36,939 nt of DNA from Candidatus Sungbacteria bacterium RIFCSPLOWO2_01_FULL_54_21 (GTDB taxonomy: Bacteria > Patescibacteriota > Minisyncoccia > Sungbacterales > HO2-52-23), in NCBI GenBank assembly GCA_001820725.1, contig MHQR01000001.1, forward strand, positions 1-36,939, in the 5' to 3' direction. A program made the position numbers and the translations under genes. Below, piece after piece: positions 7,534 to 17,570 of the stretch. Under the pieces are notes generated by a model. The model had not been told where the DNA came from. It did no database searches and saw only the letters and a program-made list of their open reading frames with translations. Position 1 is the stretch's first letter. Every line of letters starts with the position of its first letter.

Positions 7534-8264
7534 TGGCCGAATTTTTTCGCGTCCAACGACGCACTGCCGACGAGGACTCCGTTCATCCTGCTTTCCGCAA
7601 GAAACGCCGCGATATTGACTGGCGTTACCGAGCCGCCGTAAATGATACGTACATCCCGGGCCGTGCGCGCCCCGAACAAGGACACAAGCGTTTTTTCGAT
7701 ATAGATGCGGGCGCGAAATGCGCTGTCCGGTGTCGCGGCACCCGTACTGCCCGCCGCAGTTGAGATCGCCCACACCGGCTCATACGCCACGATCAGTCGG
7801 CCGAGCCATTCTTTTTTCAATCCCTTGAGGGCAGAGGATAGCTGGACGCCCACGATGACAGGCACTTCTCCTCCCTGCCGTTCACGCTCGCCGATGCACA
7901 GCACCGGCTTGAGACCGCGTCGCAGTACCGCCGCGACTTTCCGATGTATCATCTCATCCGTTTCTCCGGCGTGGATTCTGCGCTCCGAGTGGCCTACGAT
8001 GACGTAGCCGACACCAAGGGACTTCAGTTGCCGCGCGGAGACCATGCCCGTGTACGGCCCCTCCGCGCCCCAGACATCCTGGCTCCCGAGCCGAGCCCGC
8101 GTGAGTAGAGATCCTACGACAGGGAGAAAGGGAAAGGGCGGCGCTATCACGACTTCGGCATTTTTGTATGCGGCTATGGCGACTTCGGTGTCCTGCGCAA
8201 GCGCCCGCGCCTTGGCGGCGTTTTCAGGATGTGCTTTCCAATTGGCGATCACAAGTTTTTTCAT
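7497..8264 (-). CDS. tpiA: Triosephosphate isomerase
   Basis: MKKLVIANWKAHP, VGHSERR, VAYEPVWAI, IIYGGSVTPVN. Confidence 0.96.
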   Translation of the reverse strand: MKKLVIANWKAHPENAAKARALAQDTEVAIAAYKNAEVVIAPPFPFLPVVGSLLTRARLGSQDVWGAEGPYTGMVSARQLKSLGVGYVIVGHSERRIHAGETDEMIHRKVAAVLRRGLKPVLCIGERERQGGEVPVIVGVQLSSALKGLKKEWLGRLIVAYEPVWAISTAAGSTGAATPDSAFRARIYIEKTLVSLFGARTARDVRIIYGGSVTPVNIAAFLAESRMNGVLVGSASLDAKKFGQIVRSAAEVARR

Positions 8265-8265
8265 G

Positions 8266-9303
8266 TTATACGATTACGTTTTTTAAAAACGCGGCGGCTT
8301 CCTCCGGCGATATGGTGGAAATTTCTATGCCCGTGCCTATTTCAAATCCCGCCCACACGGCGGTCTTGGGTATGATTTCAATGTGCCAGTGGTAGTGGGA
8401 AAACGACTCCGGAGGTCCGACCGGTGCCGTATGGAGAAAAAAATTGTAATCCGGATCGCCGAGTCCTTTGGCAATGCGAGCAAGGGATACGGTCAGCGCT
8501 TCGGCAACGCCCCGGCGTTCGGATGCGCCCGCCTCCTCGAAATATGCGCAGTGCGTGCGTGGCATGACGCGCAGTTCAAAAGCCGTTTTCGAAGCAAAGG
8601 GGGCCAGCACTACGGCATCGTTATTTTCATAGACCACGCGTTCGCCCGCCCGCAATTCGTGCCGGAGCACGGCGCAATGCACGCAGGCGCCTCCGTGCGT
8701 TTGGGCATATGCATGGGACCCGGCAATGCTCCGGCCAATGTCGGGCGGAATTACGGGAGTCGCAATAATCTGCGAATGCGGGTGTTCAATCGTAGCTCCA
8801 GCCAGGGGACCGTGATTATGAAAAACCGAGATATACCGCATGCATGAATCTGCTTTGATCGCGCGAAACCGGTCTTGGTACGCGCGAAGTACAAGCTCCG
8901 CTTCCGTAGACGTCTGTACGCCCAAAGGACGCGCGTGATCGCGCGTGATCACCACTTCATGAAAACCGATGCCATCGGTGACGCGATACGGCCCCACCTC
9001 GCGCAACACCGGACATGCGCCTCCGACGAACGCGGGATATTTGTTGGGCACGACTTGTACAAGCCACTCATCAGCGTTAGTACCCCCATCGCGCGCGTAT
9101 ACGCTATGCGCATTGGGAAACAGCACTTCAAAAGGACAGGGGTAAGCGGACGGTGTTGCTCTTTTTTGCGGCGCGGATGCAAAATCCTGCGGACGCTTGG
9201 CGCGCCCGGTCGCGATTACCACCCACTCGCCGGATACCGGATCCTGGCGCAATTCCGATGGCGCGTGTGAGGGATGTTTTGTCTGTTCGGCGTCTTCGTT
9301 CAT
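8266..9303 (-). CDS. galT: Galactose-1-phosphate uridylyltransferase family (HIT-like)
   Basis: LRQDPVSGEWVVIATGRAKRPQDF, CPFE, HNHGPLAGATIEHPHSQIIATPVIP, HYHWHIEIIPK. Confidence 0.9.
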   Translation of the reverse strand: MNEDAEQTKHPSHAPSELRQDPVSGEWVVIATGRAKRPQDFASAPQKRATPSAYPCPFEVLFPNAHSVYARDGGTNADEWLVQVVPNKYPAFVGGACPVLREVGPYRVTDGIGFHEVVITRDHARPLGVQTSTEAELVLRAYQDRFRAIKADSCMRYISVFHNHGPLAGATIEHPHSQIIATPVIPPDIGRSIAGSHAYAQTHGGACVHCAVLRHELRAGERVVYENNDAVVLAPFASKTAFELRVMPRTHCAYFEEAGASERRGVAEALTVSLARIAKGLGDPDYNFFLHTAPVGPPESFSHYHWHIEIIPKTAVWAGFEIGTGIEISTISPEEAAAFLKNVIV

Positions 9304-10040
9304 ACGCGGTAGCGTCCAGAGATGTTATTGCGCATCACGCGCAGAAGATCGTGCAATGTCGTCACATATGCTCCAAGACCCACCCTAGAACCCCCGGGGT
9401 TCACCCAATGCACAGGCACCTCCTTGATGCGAAAGCCAGATTTCTTAGCGATAAGCAGAACCTCAAAATCAAAGCCCCATCCGGCGATGGTCTGCAATGG
9501 GAATACGCGCCGTGCCGCCTCGGCCGTAAACAGCTTGAAGCCGCGCTGAGAGTCGCGGATATCCCACAGGCCCGTGCCCGCGCGGATAACGTATTTAGCC
9601 GCCTTCCCCAACAGGCGCCGGTACCACTGCGCTTGTTCCTCAATGAGCGCGCCGGGAACTTCAATGGACCCGATCACCACGTCATACTCGCCGCGCGTCT
9701 GCGGCGTGCGGACAAATGGCAGAAGCTTGTCGCATTGTTCGGGCGAGACCGAATTATCCGCATCGGAAAAAATACGGATGTCGCCGTTCACGGCACGCAT
9801 TGCCTCGCGCACAGCCCATCCCTTTCCGCGATTCTCCACGACTATCAAGCGCAGATGCGACATCTGCGCTTGCAGTCCTTGTACGATGTCAGTTGTGCGG
9901 TCGCGGGACGCGGAATCGCAGACCACAATTTCGTACCCGCCCGGAAATTGCTTTTTCCGGAGGTAGGCGTCCACCTCGCGAATTGAGGTTCCGATTCTTT
10001 GCTCCTCGTTGTATGCCGGTATAATCCAGGAAAGAAACAT
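9300..10040 (-). CDS. Family 2 glycosyltransferase (dolichyl-/polyprenyl-phosphate sugar transferase-like)
   Basis: MFLSWIIPAYNEEQRIGTSIREVDAYL, VVENRGKGWAVREAM, IFSDADNSVS, RDSQRGFKLF. Start reset from 10127. Confidence 0.88.
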   Translation of the reverse strand: MFLSWIIPAYNEEQRIGTSIREVDAYLRKKQFPGGYEIVVCDSASRDRTTDIVQGLQAQMSHLRLIVVENRGKGWAVREAMRAVNGDIRIFSDADNSVSPEQCDKLLPFVRTPQTRGEYDVVIGSIEVPGALIEEQAQWYRRLLGKAAKYVIRAGTGLWDIRDSQRGFKLFTAEAARRVFPLQTIAGWGFDFEVLLIAKKSGFRIKEVPVHWVNPGGSRVGLGAYVTTLHDLLRVMRNNISGRYRV

Positions 10041-10056
10041 ATCTGTCCGCCACTGG

Positions 10057-10461
10057 CTACTCGCGACGCGCCGCCAATCGCTGTTTATCCAAATATGATT
10101 GCAAAATAATCGCGGCGGATGCCGCATCTATCCGATCCTTGGCCACGCCTTGGTGGTCAGCCATCCGACTCGTAAACATCTCGTTCTCCATGTATACAGG
10201 AAGATGCAGTGCCTCCCCGACTCTTTGCGCAAAAATTCTGGCGCGGCGCGATGTTTTAGTGTCCTGGCCATCCATGGCAAGCGGCAATCCGATCACCATC
10301 GCCCCTACTCCTGTTTCCGATGCGATCGTGCGTAGTTCCTCGATTGCGGCGCGCTCGTCTTTGCCCGATAGTACCCGATCGGGAAAGGCCATATTCCCCT
10401 CCTCGTCAGACCGCGCCACCCCCATCCGCACCCTGCCGTAGTCAATACCCATATACCGCAT
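10057..10461 (-). CDS. ruvX: RuvX/YqgF-family Holliday-junction resolvase-like protein
   Basis: MRYMGIDYGRVRMGVARSDEEGNMAFP, VIGLPLAMDGQ, ENEMFTSRMA, DAASAAIILQSYL. Start reset from 10575. Confidence 0.92.
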   Translation of the reverse strand: MRYMGIDYGRVRMGVARSDEEGNMAFPDRVLSGKDERAAIEELRTIASETGVGAMVIGLPLAMDGQDTKTSRRARIFAQRVGEALHLPVYMENEMFTSRMADHQGVAKDRIDAASAAIILQSYLDKQRLAARRE

Positions 10462-10512
10462 GTGCTGCCATTGTATGCCACCTGTCCCAAAAATCAAAAT
10501 CTTGTCCTCTTT

Positions 10513-10537
10513 CTGTTTGAAGTTCCACTTCAAACAG
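10513..10537. repeat. Interspersed palindrome, copy 1 (CTGTTTGAAGT-TCC-ACTTCAAACAG)
   Basis: 11-bp perfect stem, 3-nt loop. Same element at about 25092-25110 and 26036-26060. Confidence 0.9.
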
Positions 10538-10596
10538 TGAACATCAAACATTAAGCACAAGACATAAGCAGGCACGCCAATAAGCGTATCTACCCT

Positions 10597-11370
10597 CTAT
10601 TCCGTTAAGATATCAGCGCCGTGCGCGGTGACGGCAACCGTGTGCTCAAAGTGCGCGGCGAGCGAGCCGTCTGCGGTACGAAACGTCCATTCGTCGTCAT
10701 CAAGTGTGATGCGCCAGCCGCCGAGCGTTGCCATGGGTTCAATGGCGATCACCATCCCTTCCTTGAGAACAATACCCGCCCCCTGGTTCCCTTCATTGGG
10801 GATGAGCGGTGGCTCGTGGAGTTCGCGGCCCACGCCGTGGCCTGCCAAATCGCGGATCACGCCGAAACCATTTTTCTTGAGATAGCCGCCGACCGCGTGG
10901 CCAATGTCGCCCACGGTACCGCTTGGGCGCACGACGACAATCCCGATAGTCAGGGCTTCTTGGGTGACGCGCATAAGGCGATCGGCATCATCGGCGATTT
11001 TTCCCACACCGACGGTTTTGGCTGTATCCGTTACCATGCCTTCCCAGCGCATGCCGATATCAATGCCGATGATGTCTCCGTCTTTGAGTACGCGATCGGC
11101 GCGCGGAATGCCGTGCACCACTTCGTCGTTGATGGACGTGCAGATGGAGGCCGGAAATGGAATCGCGGTTTCTTTGACTGCATACCCTTTGAAAACCGGT
11201 ATGCCGCCTTGCTCGCGGATGAGGCGCTCGGCGAGTATATCGAGGTCGCGCGTCGTCACGCCAGGGCGCGCTTCGCTGGCAACACGCCGCAAAATAGCGC
11301 TCAACTTTTTTCCGCCCGTACGCAGGAGAATGATCTCGGCAGGACTTTTTATCGTGACGCGCGAGGCCAT
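10597..11370 (-). CDS. map: Methionine aminopeptidase, type I
   Basis: SINDEVVHGIPR, DIIGIDIGMRWEGMVTDTAKT, GHGVGRELHEPPLIPN, AIEPMAT. Confidence 0.96.
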   Translation of the reverse strand: MASRVTIKSPAEIILLRTGGKKLSAILRRVASEARPGVTTRDLDILAERLIREQGGIPVFKGYAVKETAIPFPASICTSINDEVVHGIPRADRVLKDGDIIGIDIGMRWEGMVTDTAKTVGVGKIADDADRLMRVTQEALTIGIVVVRPSGTVGDIGHAVGGYLKKNGFGVIRDLAGHGVGRELHEPPLIPNEGNQGAGIVLKEGMVIAIEPMATLGGWRITLDDDEWTFRTADGSLAAHFEHTVAVTAHGADILTE

Positions 11371-11975
11371 TGTTTGCCAAGCCGTTTACCAAACGCCGCG
11401 TCAATTTCTTTCCATACCCGATCCGGCGCTTGATTGCCGTTGATGGTAATCAGACGGCCTTCTTTTTTATAGTAGCGCAGCGCCGGCACCACTTCTTTGG
11501 GGAAATAATCCAAACGGCTTTTGATGGCCGCGACCGTGTCATCGGCGCGTTTGCGCGCCAAGAGACGCCGCATGGTCTCGCCACGGCTCACATCAATATA
11601 GAGGCAGATCGGCAGAGGCCTCCCGTGCCACTTCATGACTTCGTCGAGCAATTTCACTTCCCACACGCGCCGAGGCGCGCCATCAAAAACCATGTCTTTG
11701 GCCGCGCCATTTCCCTCGATGATGATTTTGAGCCACGTGTATGCGGCAATCCATGACGGATGCAGGCGCCCGCGCTCCATGATACTGCGCGTAATGTGAC
11801 CCGTGGGTGTGGAATCATGCATGAGATCGCGCAGAAGCGCGCCCGTGCTGATGTGGATGACGCCGCGCCGTTTCAGACGATTGACCAACAAATGCGCCTG
11901 CGTGCCTTTGCCGCACCCGGAGCGACCCAGGATGGCAATCGTAAGTTTTTCCTTGACTTCTTTTTCCATGCGCAA
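11349..11975 (-). CDS. adk: Adenylate kinase
   Basis: LTIAILGRSGCGKGTQAHLLVNRL, ISTGALLRD, VFDGAPR. Overlaps map. Confidence 0.9.
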   Translation of the reverse strand: MRMEKEVKEKLTIAILGRSGCGKGTQAHLLVNRLKRRGVIHISTGALLRDLMHDSTPTGHITRSIMERGRLHPSWIAAYTWLKIIIEGNGAAKDMVFDGAPRRVWEVKLLDEVMKWHGRPLPICLYIDVSRGETMRRLLARKRADDTVAAIKSRLDYFPKEVVPALRYYKKEGRLITINGNQAPDRVWKEIDAAFGKRLGKQWPRASR

Positions 11976-11980
11976 GAGCT

Positions 11981-13252
11981 TTATATGCGCTCATATTCGC
12001 GCATGACCATCTGGGCATTTATCTGCTTGACGGTTTCGATGATGACGGATACCACGATGAGGAGCGCGGTGCCGCCGGTCGTGAGCGCGCGGATGGGGAA
12101 CACGCCCTGCACAATAAGCGGGAGCACGGCGATGACGCCGAGGAACAAGGCGCCGGCGACCGTGATGCGCGAGAGGATGTGTACCAGATAATCAACCGTC
12201 GGCTTGCCCGGGCGCAATCCGAGGATAAAGCCGCCCTGCTTTTGCAAATTGTCCGCGATTTGCTGGGGATCAAAGGTCACCGCCGTGTAGAAATAAGTGA
12301 ACGCGACGACCAGGAAGAAGTACGCACTGCCGTATATCCATTGATTATTGAACAGCTGTACTAGAAACACCGATGCCTGCTGGGCCAGGGGATGCGGGAT
12401 GCCGGAGAGGAAACTGCCGATGAGCCCGGGGAAAAGGATGATGGACACGGCGAAGATGATCGGAATGACGCCCGCCTGATTTACGCGAAGCGGCAGATAT
12501 GTGGATGTCCCGCCGAAGACGCGCGTGCCGCGGATGCGCTTGGCGTAGGAGACCGGAATGGCGCGCTCGCCTTCGGATACGACAACCACGCCCGCGATCA
12601 CGATGAGCGATACGATGGCAAACCCTATATAGGCGGGGAGCATCTCGGCGCGGAACGAGAAAAATTCCTGCTGAAGCGAGCGGGGGAATGACGACACAAT
12701 GCCCGCGAGGATGAGGAGCGAGATGCCGTTGCCGATACCCTGCTCATTGATCAGCTCTCCGAGCCACATCAGAAACAGCGTGCCTGCGGTGATGATGATA
12801 AGGTTGGAGGCATAGCCGAAAAAGTCGAGCGGCGGCAAAATTTGCTGACGAGTAAGCAGGACGAGCAGGCCGTAGCCCTGGAGGAGGGCCAGCGGCACGG
12901 CGAGCATGCGCGAGTACTGGTTGAAGCGCTCGCGTCCGGCTTCTCCTTCTTCCTGATACATTTCTTTCAGGCGCGGCACGATCATGGTGATGAGCTGCAT
13001 AATGATGGATGCCGTGATATACGGCCCCACGCCGAGCATGGCAATCGAGAGATTTTCCAAAACGCCGCCGGAAAAAATGTTCAAGAGGCCGAAGAACTGG
13101 TTGCCCGCCAGGAACGACTTGAGGCGCACCGGATCCGCGCCCGGCACGGGCAGTACCGCCGCGATGCGCGAGACCGCAAGAATGCCCAAAACAAACAGCG
13201 TCTTCCTGCGAAGATCCGGTACGGTGAATAAGAGCAGGAGTTTTCTGAACAT
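11981..13252 (-). CDS. secY: Preprotein translocase subunit SecY
   Basis: Multi-TM; LSIAMLGVGPYITASIIMQLITMIVP, NGISLLILAGIV, VNQAGVIPIIFA, DPQQIADNLQKQGGFI. Confidence 0.97.
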   Translation of the reverse strand: MFRKLLLLFTVPDLRRKTLFVLGILAVSRIAAVLPVPGADPVRLKSFLAGNQFFGLLNIFSGGVLENLSIAMLGVGPYITASIIMQLITMIVPRLKEMYQEEGEAGRERFNQYSRMLAVPLALLQGYGLLVLLTRQQILPPLDFFGYASNLIIITAGTLFLMWLGELINEQGIGNGISLLILAGIVSSFPRSLQQEFFSFRAEMLPAYIGFAIVSLIVIAGVVVVSEGERAIPVSYAKRIRGTRVFGGTSTYLPLRVNQAGVIPIIFAVSIILFPGLIGSFLSGIPHPLAQQASVFLVQLFNNQWIYGSAYFFLVVAFTYFYTAVTFDPQQIADNLQKQGGFILGLRPGKPTVDYLVHILSRITVAGALFLGVIAVLPLIVQGVFPIRALTTGGTALLIVVSVIIETVKQINAQMVMREYERI

Positions 13253-13267
13253 ACGTCGTGATGCGCT

Positions 13268-13684
13268 TTAACCCTGTTTCGCTTTCGCCGCGGCAGATGC
13301 GCTGAACGTAACGTCTTTGAAAATAAATTTCGTGGCCGCCTCTCCCCTGCCCAATATCTTTACCTGCGGGGTCTTGCCGCCAAGGCGCTGGATGATTTTC
13401 TTCTTCAAGAGCGCCACGGGATCAATGGTATCGCCCGGCTTGAAGTACCGCGCGAGCGTATCAAGATTGACCGCCGCCGGCTGGGGTCTGAACGATTTGA
13501 AGCGGTAGCCGCGCAGTTTCGGAATTTTCTTGATGATGTCGCGCTCCGCCGGACGGAACTTGGCGCCTGCCCGCGCGTTCTGCCCTTTGATGCCTCGACC
13601 CGAATAGGTGCCGCGCTTGCCGCCGCGGCCGATTCTCCTGCTCCGGCGCGCCGAAGGACTTCGTTGTATATGGTGCATCTGCAT
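13268..13684 (-). CDS. rplO: 50S ribosomal protein uL15
   Basis: RRIGRGGKRGTYSGRGIKGQNARAG. Confidence 0.94.
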   Translation of the reverse strand: MQMHHIQRSPSARRSRRIGRGGKRGTYSGRGIKGQNARAGAKFRPAERDIIKKIPKLRGYRFKSFRPQPAAVNLDTLARYFKPGDTIDPVALLKKKIIQRLGGKTPQVKILGRGEAATKFIFKDVTFSASAAAKAKQG

Positions 13685-13693
13685 AGAAGAAAA

Positions 13694-14221
13694 TTATTTC
13701 CCTTGCGGGACGGCGCGCGGCTCTTTTTTTCTTAATTGTTTCAGCGCCTCTATCGTCGCTTTGGCATTGTTCAGCTTGTTCGGGGTGCGTCCCAATATTT
13801 TTGCCGTAAGATTTCGTATGCCGCCCAGGTCAGCGATCACGCGCACCGGCCCGCCGGCAATCAGCCCTCGGCCTTCGCGCGCGGGCTTGAGCACCACGCG
13901 GGCGGCGGCAAATTTGGCTTCCGTTTCGTGCACCACGGTCCGCGCCTCGTTGAGCGGAAATGAAAACACCTCTTTCTTGGCCTGAAAGGCGCCTTTTTCC
14001 ACGGCTTCAGCAACGCTCACTCCTTTCCCAATGCCAAGCCCCACACGGCCATTGCGGTCGCCGACGACGACGGTTGCGCGGAAACTGAAACGCCGCCCGC
14101 CGGCGACTACGCGCGCGGTGCGCCGGATGTCAAGCACTTTCTGATCAAATTCCGATCGGCGCTGTCCGCGATCGCCTTGATGTTGATGGGGTCCCCGCCT
14201 TGGCTGCATAGTAAAGGTCAA
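13694..14221 (-). CDS. rpsE: 30S ribosomal protein uS5
   Basis: VLDIRRTARVVAGGRRFSFRATVVVGDRNGRVGLGIGK. Confidence 0.95.
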   Translation of the reverse strand: MTFTMQPRRGPHQHQGDRGQRRSEFDQKVLDIRRTARVVAGGRRFSFRATVVVGDRNGRVGLGIGKGVSVAEAVEKGAFQAKKEVFSFPLNEARTVVHETEAKFAAARVVLKPAREGRGLIAGGPVRVIADLGGIRNLTAKILGRTPNKLNNAKATIEALKQLRKKEPRAVPQGK

Positions 14222-14222
14222 T

Positions 14223-14582
14223 TTAAAATTTCAATCCTCCTTTGCGCGCTCCTTCGGCAACCGCCCGCACCAGGCCTTGATAGCGGTACGGCCCGCGATC
14301 AAAGACCGCGAGCGTTACGGCGCATTCCGCCGCGCGCGTTGCAATAAGCCCGCCAAGTTTTTCCGCCGTAGCTATTCTGCCGCCTTTTTTTTCTTTCCCA
14401 AGCTCCTTTTCGCTCGCCGCCGCGATCGTTCGGCCCGCCGCGTCGTCAATCAGTTGGAGCCAGAGATACCGGTTGGAGCGGAATACCGCAAGGCGGGGGC
14501 GTTCGCCGGTGCCCCGTACTTTTGCGCGCACCCGCCGGTGCCGCCGCATGCTTCGTACTCTTTTTGCCGTAGCAGTTTTCAT
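14223..14582 (-). CDS. rplR: 50S ribosomal protein uL18
   Basis: RPRLAVFRSNRYLWLQLIDDAAGRTIAAAS, FDRGPYRYQGLVRAVAEGARKGGLKF. Confidence 0.95.
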   Translation of the reverse strand: MKTATAKRVRSMRRHRRVRAKVRGTGERPRLAVFRSNRYLWLQLIDDAAGRTIAAASEKELGKEKKGGRIATAEKLGGLIATRAAECAVTLAVFDRGPYRYQGLVRAVAEGARKGGLKF

Positions 14583-14591
14583 AATGCTTCC

Positions 14592-15134
14592 TTAGCTTGA
14601 AGTGACCGCTTTTTTGCCCGCCTTTCTTCTAACAATTTCTCCTTGATACCGTATGCCTTTACCTTTGTAGGGTTCCGGCTCCTTGAGATGGCGGATGGCG
14701 GCCGCGGTCATGCCGACCGTTTCCTTATCAGCTCCTGCAATGGTAATCGTCTGTTTTTCGGTTTTTACGGTGATGCCTTCGGGCGGGGAAAACCGGACCG
14801 GATGCGAAAAGCCCAACGACATGACTAGCATATTCCCCTCGGTCGCGGCACGAAAACCGATGCCTTCAAATTCCAGTTTTTTCTCAAATCCTTGCGCCAC
14901 GCCCTGCACCATGTTGGCGACGAGCGAACGGGCAAGACCCCAGAACGCTCCGACCTTGCGAGATGTACCCGCAGGTACCATGTCTGCCTTCCCTTCCCCA
15001 ATCACTATATCAACCTCGGGCGGCAGCGTGCGCACCAGGGTTCCTTTGGGTCCCGCGACTGTAACCACGCGTCCGACAAGGGACACGCGCACGCCGGAAG
15101 GGATGATAATGGGTTTTTTGCCTATCCTACTCAT
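14592..15134 (-). CDS. rplF: 50S ribosomal protein uL6
   Basis: MSRIGKKPIIIPSGV, VAGPKGTL, LKEPEPYKGKGIRYQGEIVRRKAGK. Start reset from 15146. Confidence 0.95.
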   Translation of the reverse strand: MSRIGKKPIIIPSGVRVSLVGRVVTVAGPKGTLVRTLPPEVDIVIGEGKADMVPAGTSRKVGAFWGLARSLVANMVQGVAQGFEKKLEFEGIGFRAATEGNMLVMSLGFSHPVRFSPPEGITVKTEKQTITIAGADKETVGMTAAAIRHLKEPEPYKGKGIRYQGEIVRRKAGKKAVTSS

Positions 15135-15139
15135 AAAAA

Positions 15140-15523
15140 TTACCAAATCTCGGCGATCAATTCTCCGCCGACTTTTTGCTTACGCGCTTCACTGCCGCTC
15201 ATCACGCCTTTGGGCGTAGTCAGAATATACATCCCGCCGTGGGGGGCTCTGCGCAATTCCCGATACGGCAGATAGCGGCGCAGGCCCGGCGTGGACAAGA
15301 GCTTGACGCCGCGAATCGCGGGCGCGTCTTTGCCGCCGCGCAGGGTAACTTCCAAGATTTTGCGCACGCGCTTGCCCTTGCGGTCGGTGCCTGCGATAAA
15401 TCCCGCGCGCTCAAGTGTTTTGGCGATTTCCTGCTTCAACTGGGAATATGGCATCAGCGCCGTGTCATGACCGGCGGTTTGCGCGTTCTTGATGCGAATC
15501 AACATGTCGGAAATAGGATCCAT
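15140..15523 (-). CDS. rpsH: 30S ribosomal protein uS8
   Basis: MDPISDMLIRIKNAQ, LSTPGLRRYLPYRELRRAPHGGMYILTTPKGVMS. Confidence 0.95.
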   Translation of the reverse strand: MDPISDMLIRIKNAQTAGHDTALMPYSQLKQEIAKTLERAGFIAGTDRKGKRVRKILEVTLRGGKDAPAIRGVKLLSTPGLRRYLPYRELRRAPHGGMYILTTPKGVMSGSEARKQKVGGELIAEIW

Positions 15524-15606
15524 AAAATTAGATTGTAGGAATTAGCTTGTAGGTTGTAGGGACTAGGTATGGGGTAAGTCTATCTCTCGTTCCTACCACC
15601 TAATTC

Positions 15607-15792
15607 TTACCAGCTTGATTTTCTTATCCCCGGTATTTCCCCGCGGTTGGCGAGCTCCCGGAAACAAATGCGGCACAGATCAAAATCGCGCATGAACGCC
15701 CGCTTCCTGCCACACCGAAAACATCGCCGGACAATCCGGGAGGAGAATTTCGGCTTCTTTGCCGCGCGTGCGATAACTGATTGCTTTGCCAT
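15607..15792 (-). CDS. rpsN: 30S ribosomal protein uS14, zinc-binding type
   Basis: [61 protein letters not shown]. Start reset from 15816. Confidence 0.95.
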   Translation of the reverse strand: MAKQSVIARAAKKPKFSSRIVRRCFRCGRKRAFMRDFDLCRICFRELANRGEIPGIRKSSW

Positions 15793-15796
15793 ACGT

Positions 15797-16348
15797 TTAT
15801 GCTTCCGATGCTTCAACGGGAAATCCCATCGCTTTCAGTAATGCGACACCGTGCGCGCGGCGCTTGGCATTGGTGACGACCGTCACTTCCATGCCGAAGA
15901 GCAGGCGGTAATCTTCGCCAATCATCTCTGGAAATACAATATGCTCCCTGACGCCGATCGTCAAATTACCTCTGCCGTCGAATGCGCTCTCCTTGAGCCC
16001 CCGAAAATCCCGCGTCCGCGGCAGAGCAATGTTGACAAGACGGGACAAAAAGTCATACATGCGCCGTCCGCGAAGCGTCACCTGATAGCCGATTATCATA
16101 CCCTGACGGGTCTTGAACGCGGCGATGGCTTTTTTTGCCGCGCGGGCTGCCGGCTTCTGTCCGGTGATGAGCGTCAGAAATTTCCTGATTTCCACCTGAT
16201 CCTTGTCATCCCGTATTTTTCCCACACCCGTGTGCACGATGACTTTTTCAACGCGCGGAATCGCCATCGCATTCTTCAATGCGAATTGTTTCCGCAGAGC
16301 GGGCATCACTTCTTTCCGATATTTTTCTTGTAGATTCATGACTGCCAT
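15797..16348 (-). CDS. rplE: 50S ribosomal protein uL5
   Basis: [56 protein letters not shown]. Confidence 0.96.
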   Translation of the reverse strand: MAVMNLQEKYRKEVMPALRKQFALKNAMAIPRVEKVIVHTGVGKIRDDKDQVEIRKFLTLITGQKPAARAAKKAIAAFKTRQGMIIGYQVTLRGRRMYDFLSRLVNIALPRTRDFRGLKESAFDGRGNLTIGVREHIVFPEMIGEDYRLLFGMEVTVVTNAKRRAHGVALLKAMGFPVEASEA

Positions 16349-16357
16349 ACGGGGCGT

Positions 16358-16663
16358 TTATAGAGTACTGCCGCACTTCTTGCATACGCGCGCTTTCCCG
16401 CCTTCCGTGCTCTGCCGTCCGACGCGCGTGGGCTTGTCGCATGTTCCGCACACCAGCGCCGCACGCGACGCCGGAAACGGCATCGGCATTCGCACCAGTT
16501 CTCCTTTTTGTCCCTGTTTGCGAGGACGCATGTGTTTTTTCTTCACGTTAATGCCTTCCGCGACAATGCGCCTTTCTTTGGGAAATGCCGCAAGCACGGC
16601 GCCCGCCTTTCCGCGATCACTGCCGGTCATCATTTTTATCCGATCTCCTTTTCTAAAATTCAT
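16358..16663 (-). CDS. rplX: 50S ribosomal protein uL24
   Basis: MNFRKGDRIKMMTGSDRGKAGAVLAAFPKERRIVAEGINVKKKHMRP, C-terminal CxxC...CxxC. Confidence 0.94.
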   Translation of the reverse strand: MNFRKGDRIKMMTGSDRGKAGAVLAAFPKERRIVAEGINVKKKHMRPRKQGQKGELVRMPMPFPASRAALVCGTCDKPTRVGRQSTEGGKARVCKKCGSTL

Positions 16664-16716
16664 AAGCTTGTAACTTGTAGCTTGTAGCGCGTAGAGTTCC
16701 TACCACCTACAAGCTA

Positions 16717-17082
16717 TCATAATACTTCCGGCGCCAGTGATACGATTTTGATATATCCCCGATCGCGCAATTCTCGCGCTATGGGACCGAAAATACGTCC
16801 CCCTTTCGGCTCTTTGCCATCCAAAATCACGGCCGCATTCTCATCAAAACGGATATACGACCCGTCTGCCCGGCGGAACGGAGCTCGTTGGCGCACGATC
16901 ACGGCCTTCACCACGTCCTTTTTTTTCACTTGCTTCCGTGGCTCCGCGATTTTGACGGATGCTACAATGACGTCGCCGAGCGCGGCATAGCGGCGCCTGC
17001 TTCCGCCCAACACTTTGAACACCTGGAGCAGTTTGGCTCCGGAATTGTCCGCGACTTTGAGCATGGATCGTGGCTGTATCAT
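16717..17082 (-). CDS. rplN: 50S ribosomal protein uL14
   Basis: [54 protein letters not shown]. Confidence 0.97.
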   Translation of the reverse strand: MIQPRSMLKVADNSGAKLLQVFKVLGGSRRRYAALGDVIVASVKIAEPRKQVKKKDVVKAVIVRQRAPFRRADGSYIRFDENAAVILDGKEPKGGRIFGPIARELRDRGYIKIVSLAPEVL

Positions 17083-17087
17083 AAAAA

Positions 17088-17363
17088 TTATTCAGCAGGG
17101 GTCTCTTCGGCTTCGATGACTTCCGCGACATTACGCTTGATCAGCACGGCAACGGCCCATCGCTTTTCTTTGGACAAGGGTTTCGTCTCCTGAATCCACA
17201 CCAGGTCTCCGATCTGACATTCGTTCTTTTCGTCGTGTGCTTTGAATGTGCGCGACATGCGATAGTACTTCTCGTACTTGGGGTGCTTTTTCAGCGCATC
17301 TACCCGCACGACGGCGGTTTTCTGCATCTTATTCGACGTGACCACTCCTTTCAGTTTACGCAT
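17088..17363 (-). CDS. rpsQ: 30S ribosomal protein uS17
   Basis: [66 protein letters not shown]. Confidence 0.95.
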   Translation of the reverse strand: MRKLKGVVTSNKMQKTAVVRVDALKKHPKYEKYYRMSRTFKAHDEKNECQIGDLVWIQETKPLSKEKRWAVAVLIKRNVAEVIEAEETPAE

Positions 17364-17378
17364 ATCACTGTGTATTCC

Positions 17379-17561
17379 TTATTTCCCCCGCAGGAGCGTC
17401 AGCGTGCGCGCAACGTCTTTGCGCACGCCCGACATCTCGCGCACATTCTTTACTTTCCGTTCGTGCGCCATGGAGCGCAATGCCAACAGATGCTGGCGTC
17501 GTTCAGCAAGCAGGGTTTCCAATTCCTCTTTTGATTTTTGACGCATTTCTGTAATTTTCAT
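17379..17561 (-). CDS. rpmC: 50S ribosomal protein uL29
   Basis: [60 protein letters not shown]. Confidence 0.92.
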   Translation of the reverse strand: MKITEMRQKSKEELETLLAERRQHLLALRSMAHERKVKNVREMSGVRKDVARTLTLLRGK

Positions 17562-17570
17562 ATTCGTGCC

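Noticed and set aside
10621-11433. 270-aa plus ORF opposite map
   Set aside because: Antisense shadow of methionine aminopeptidase.
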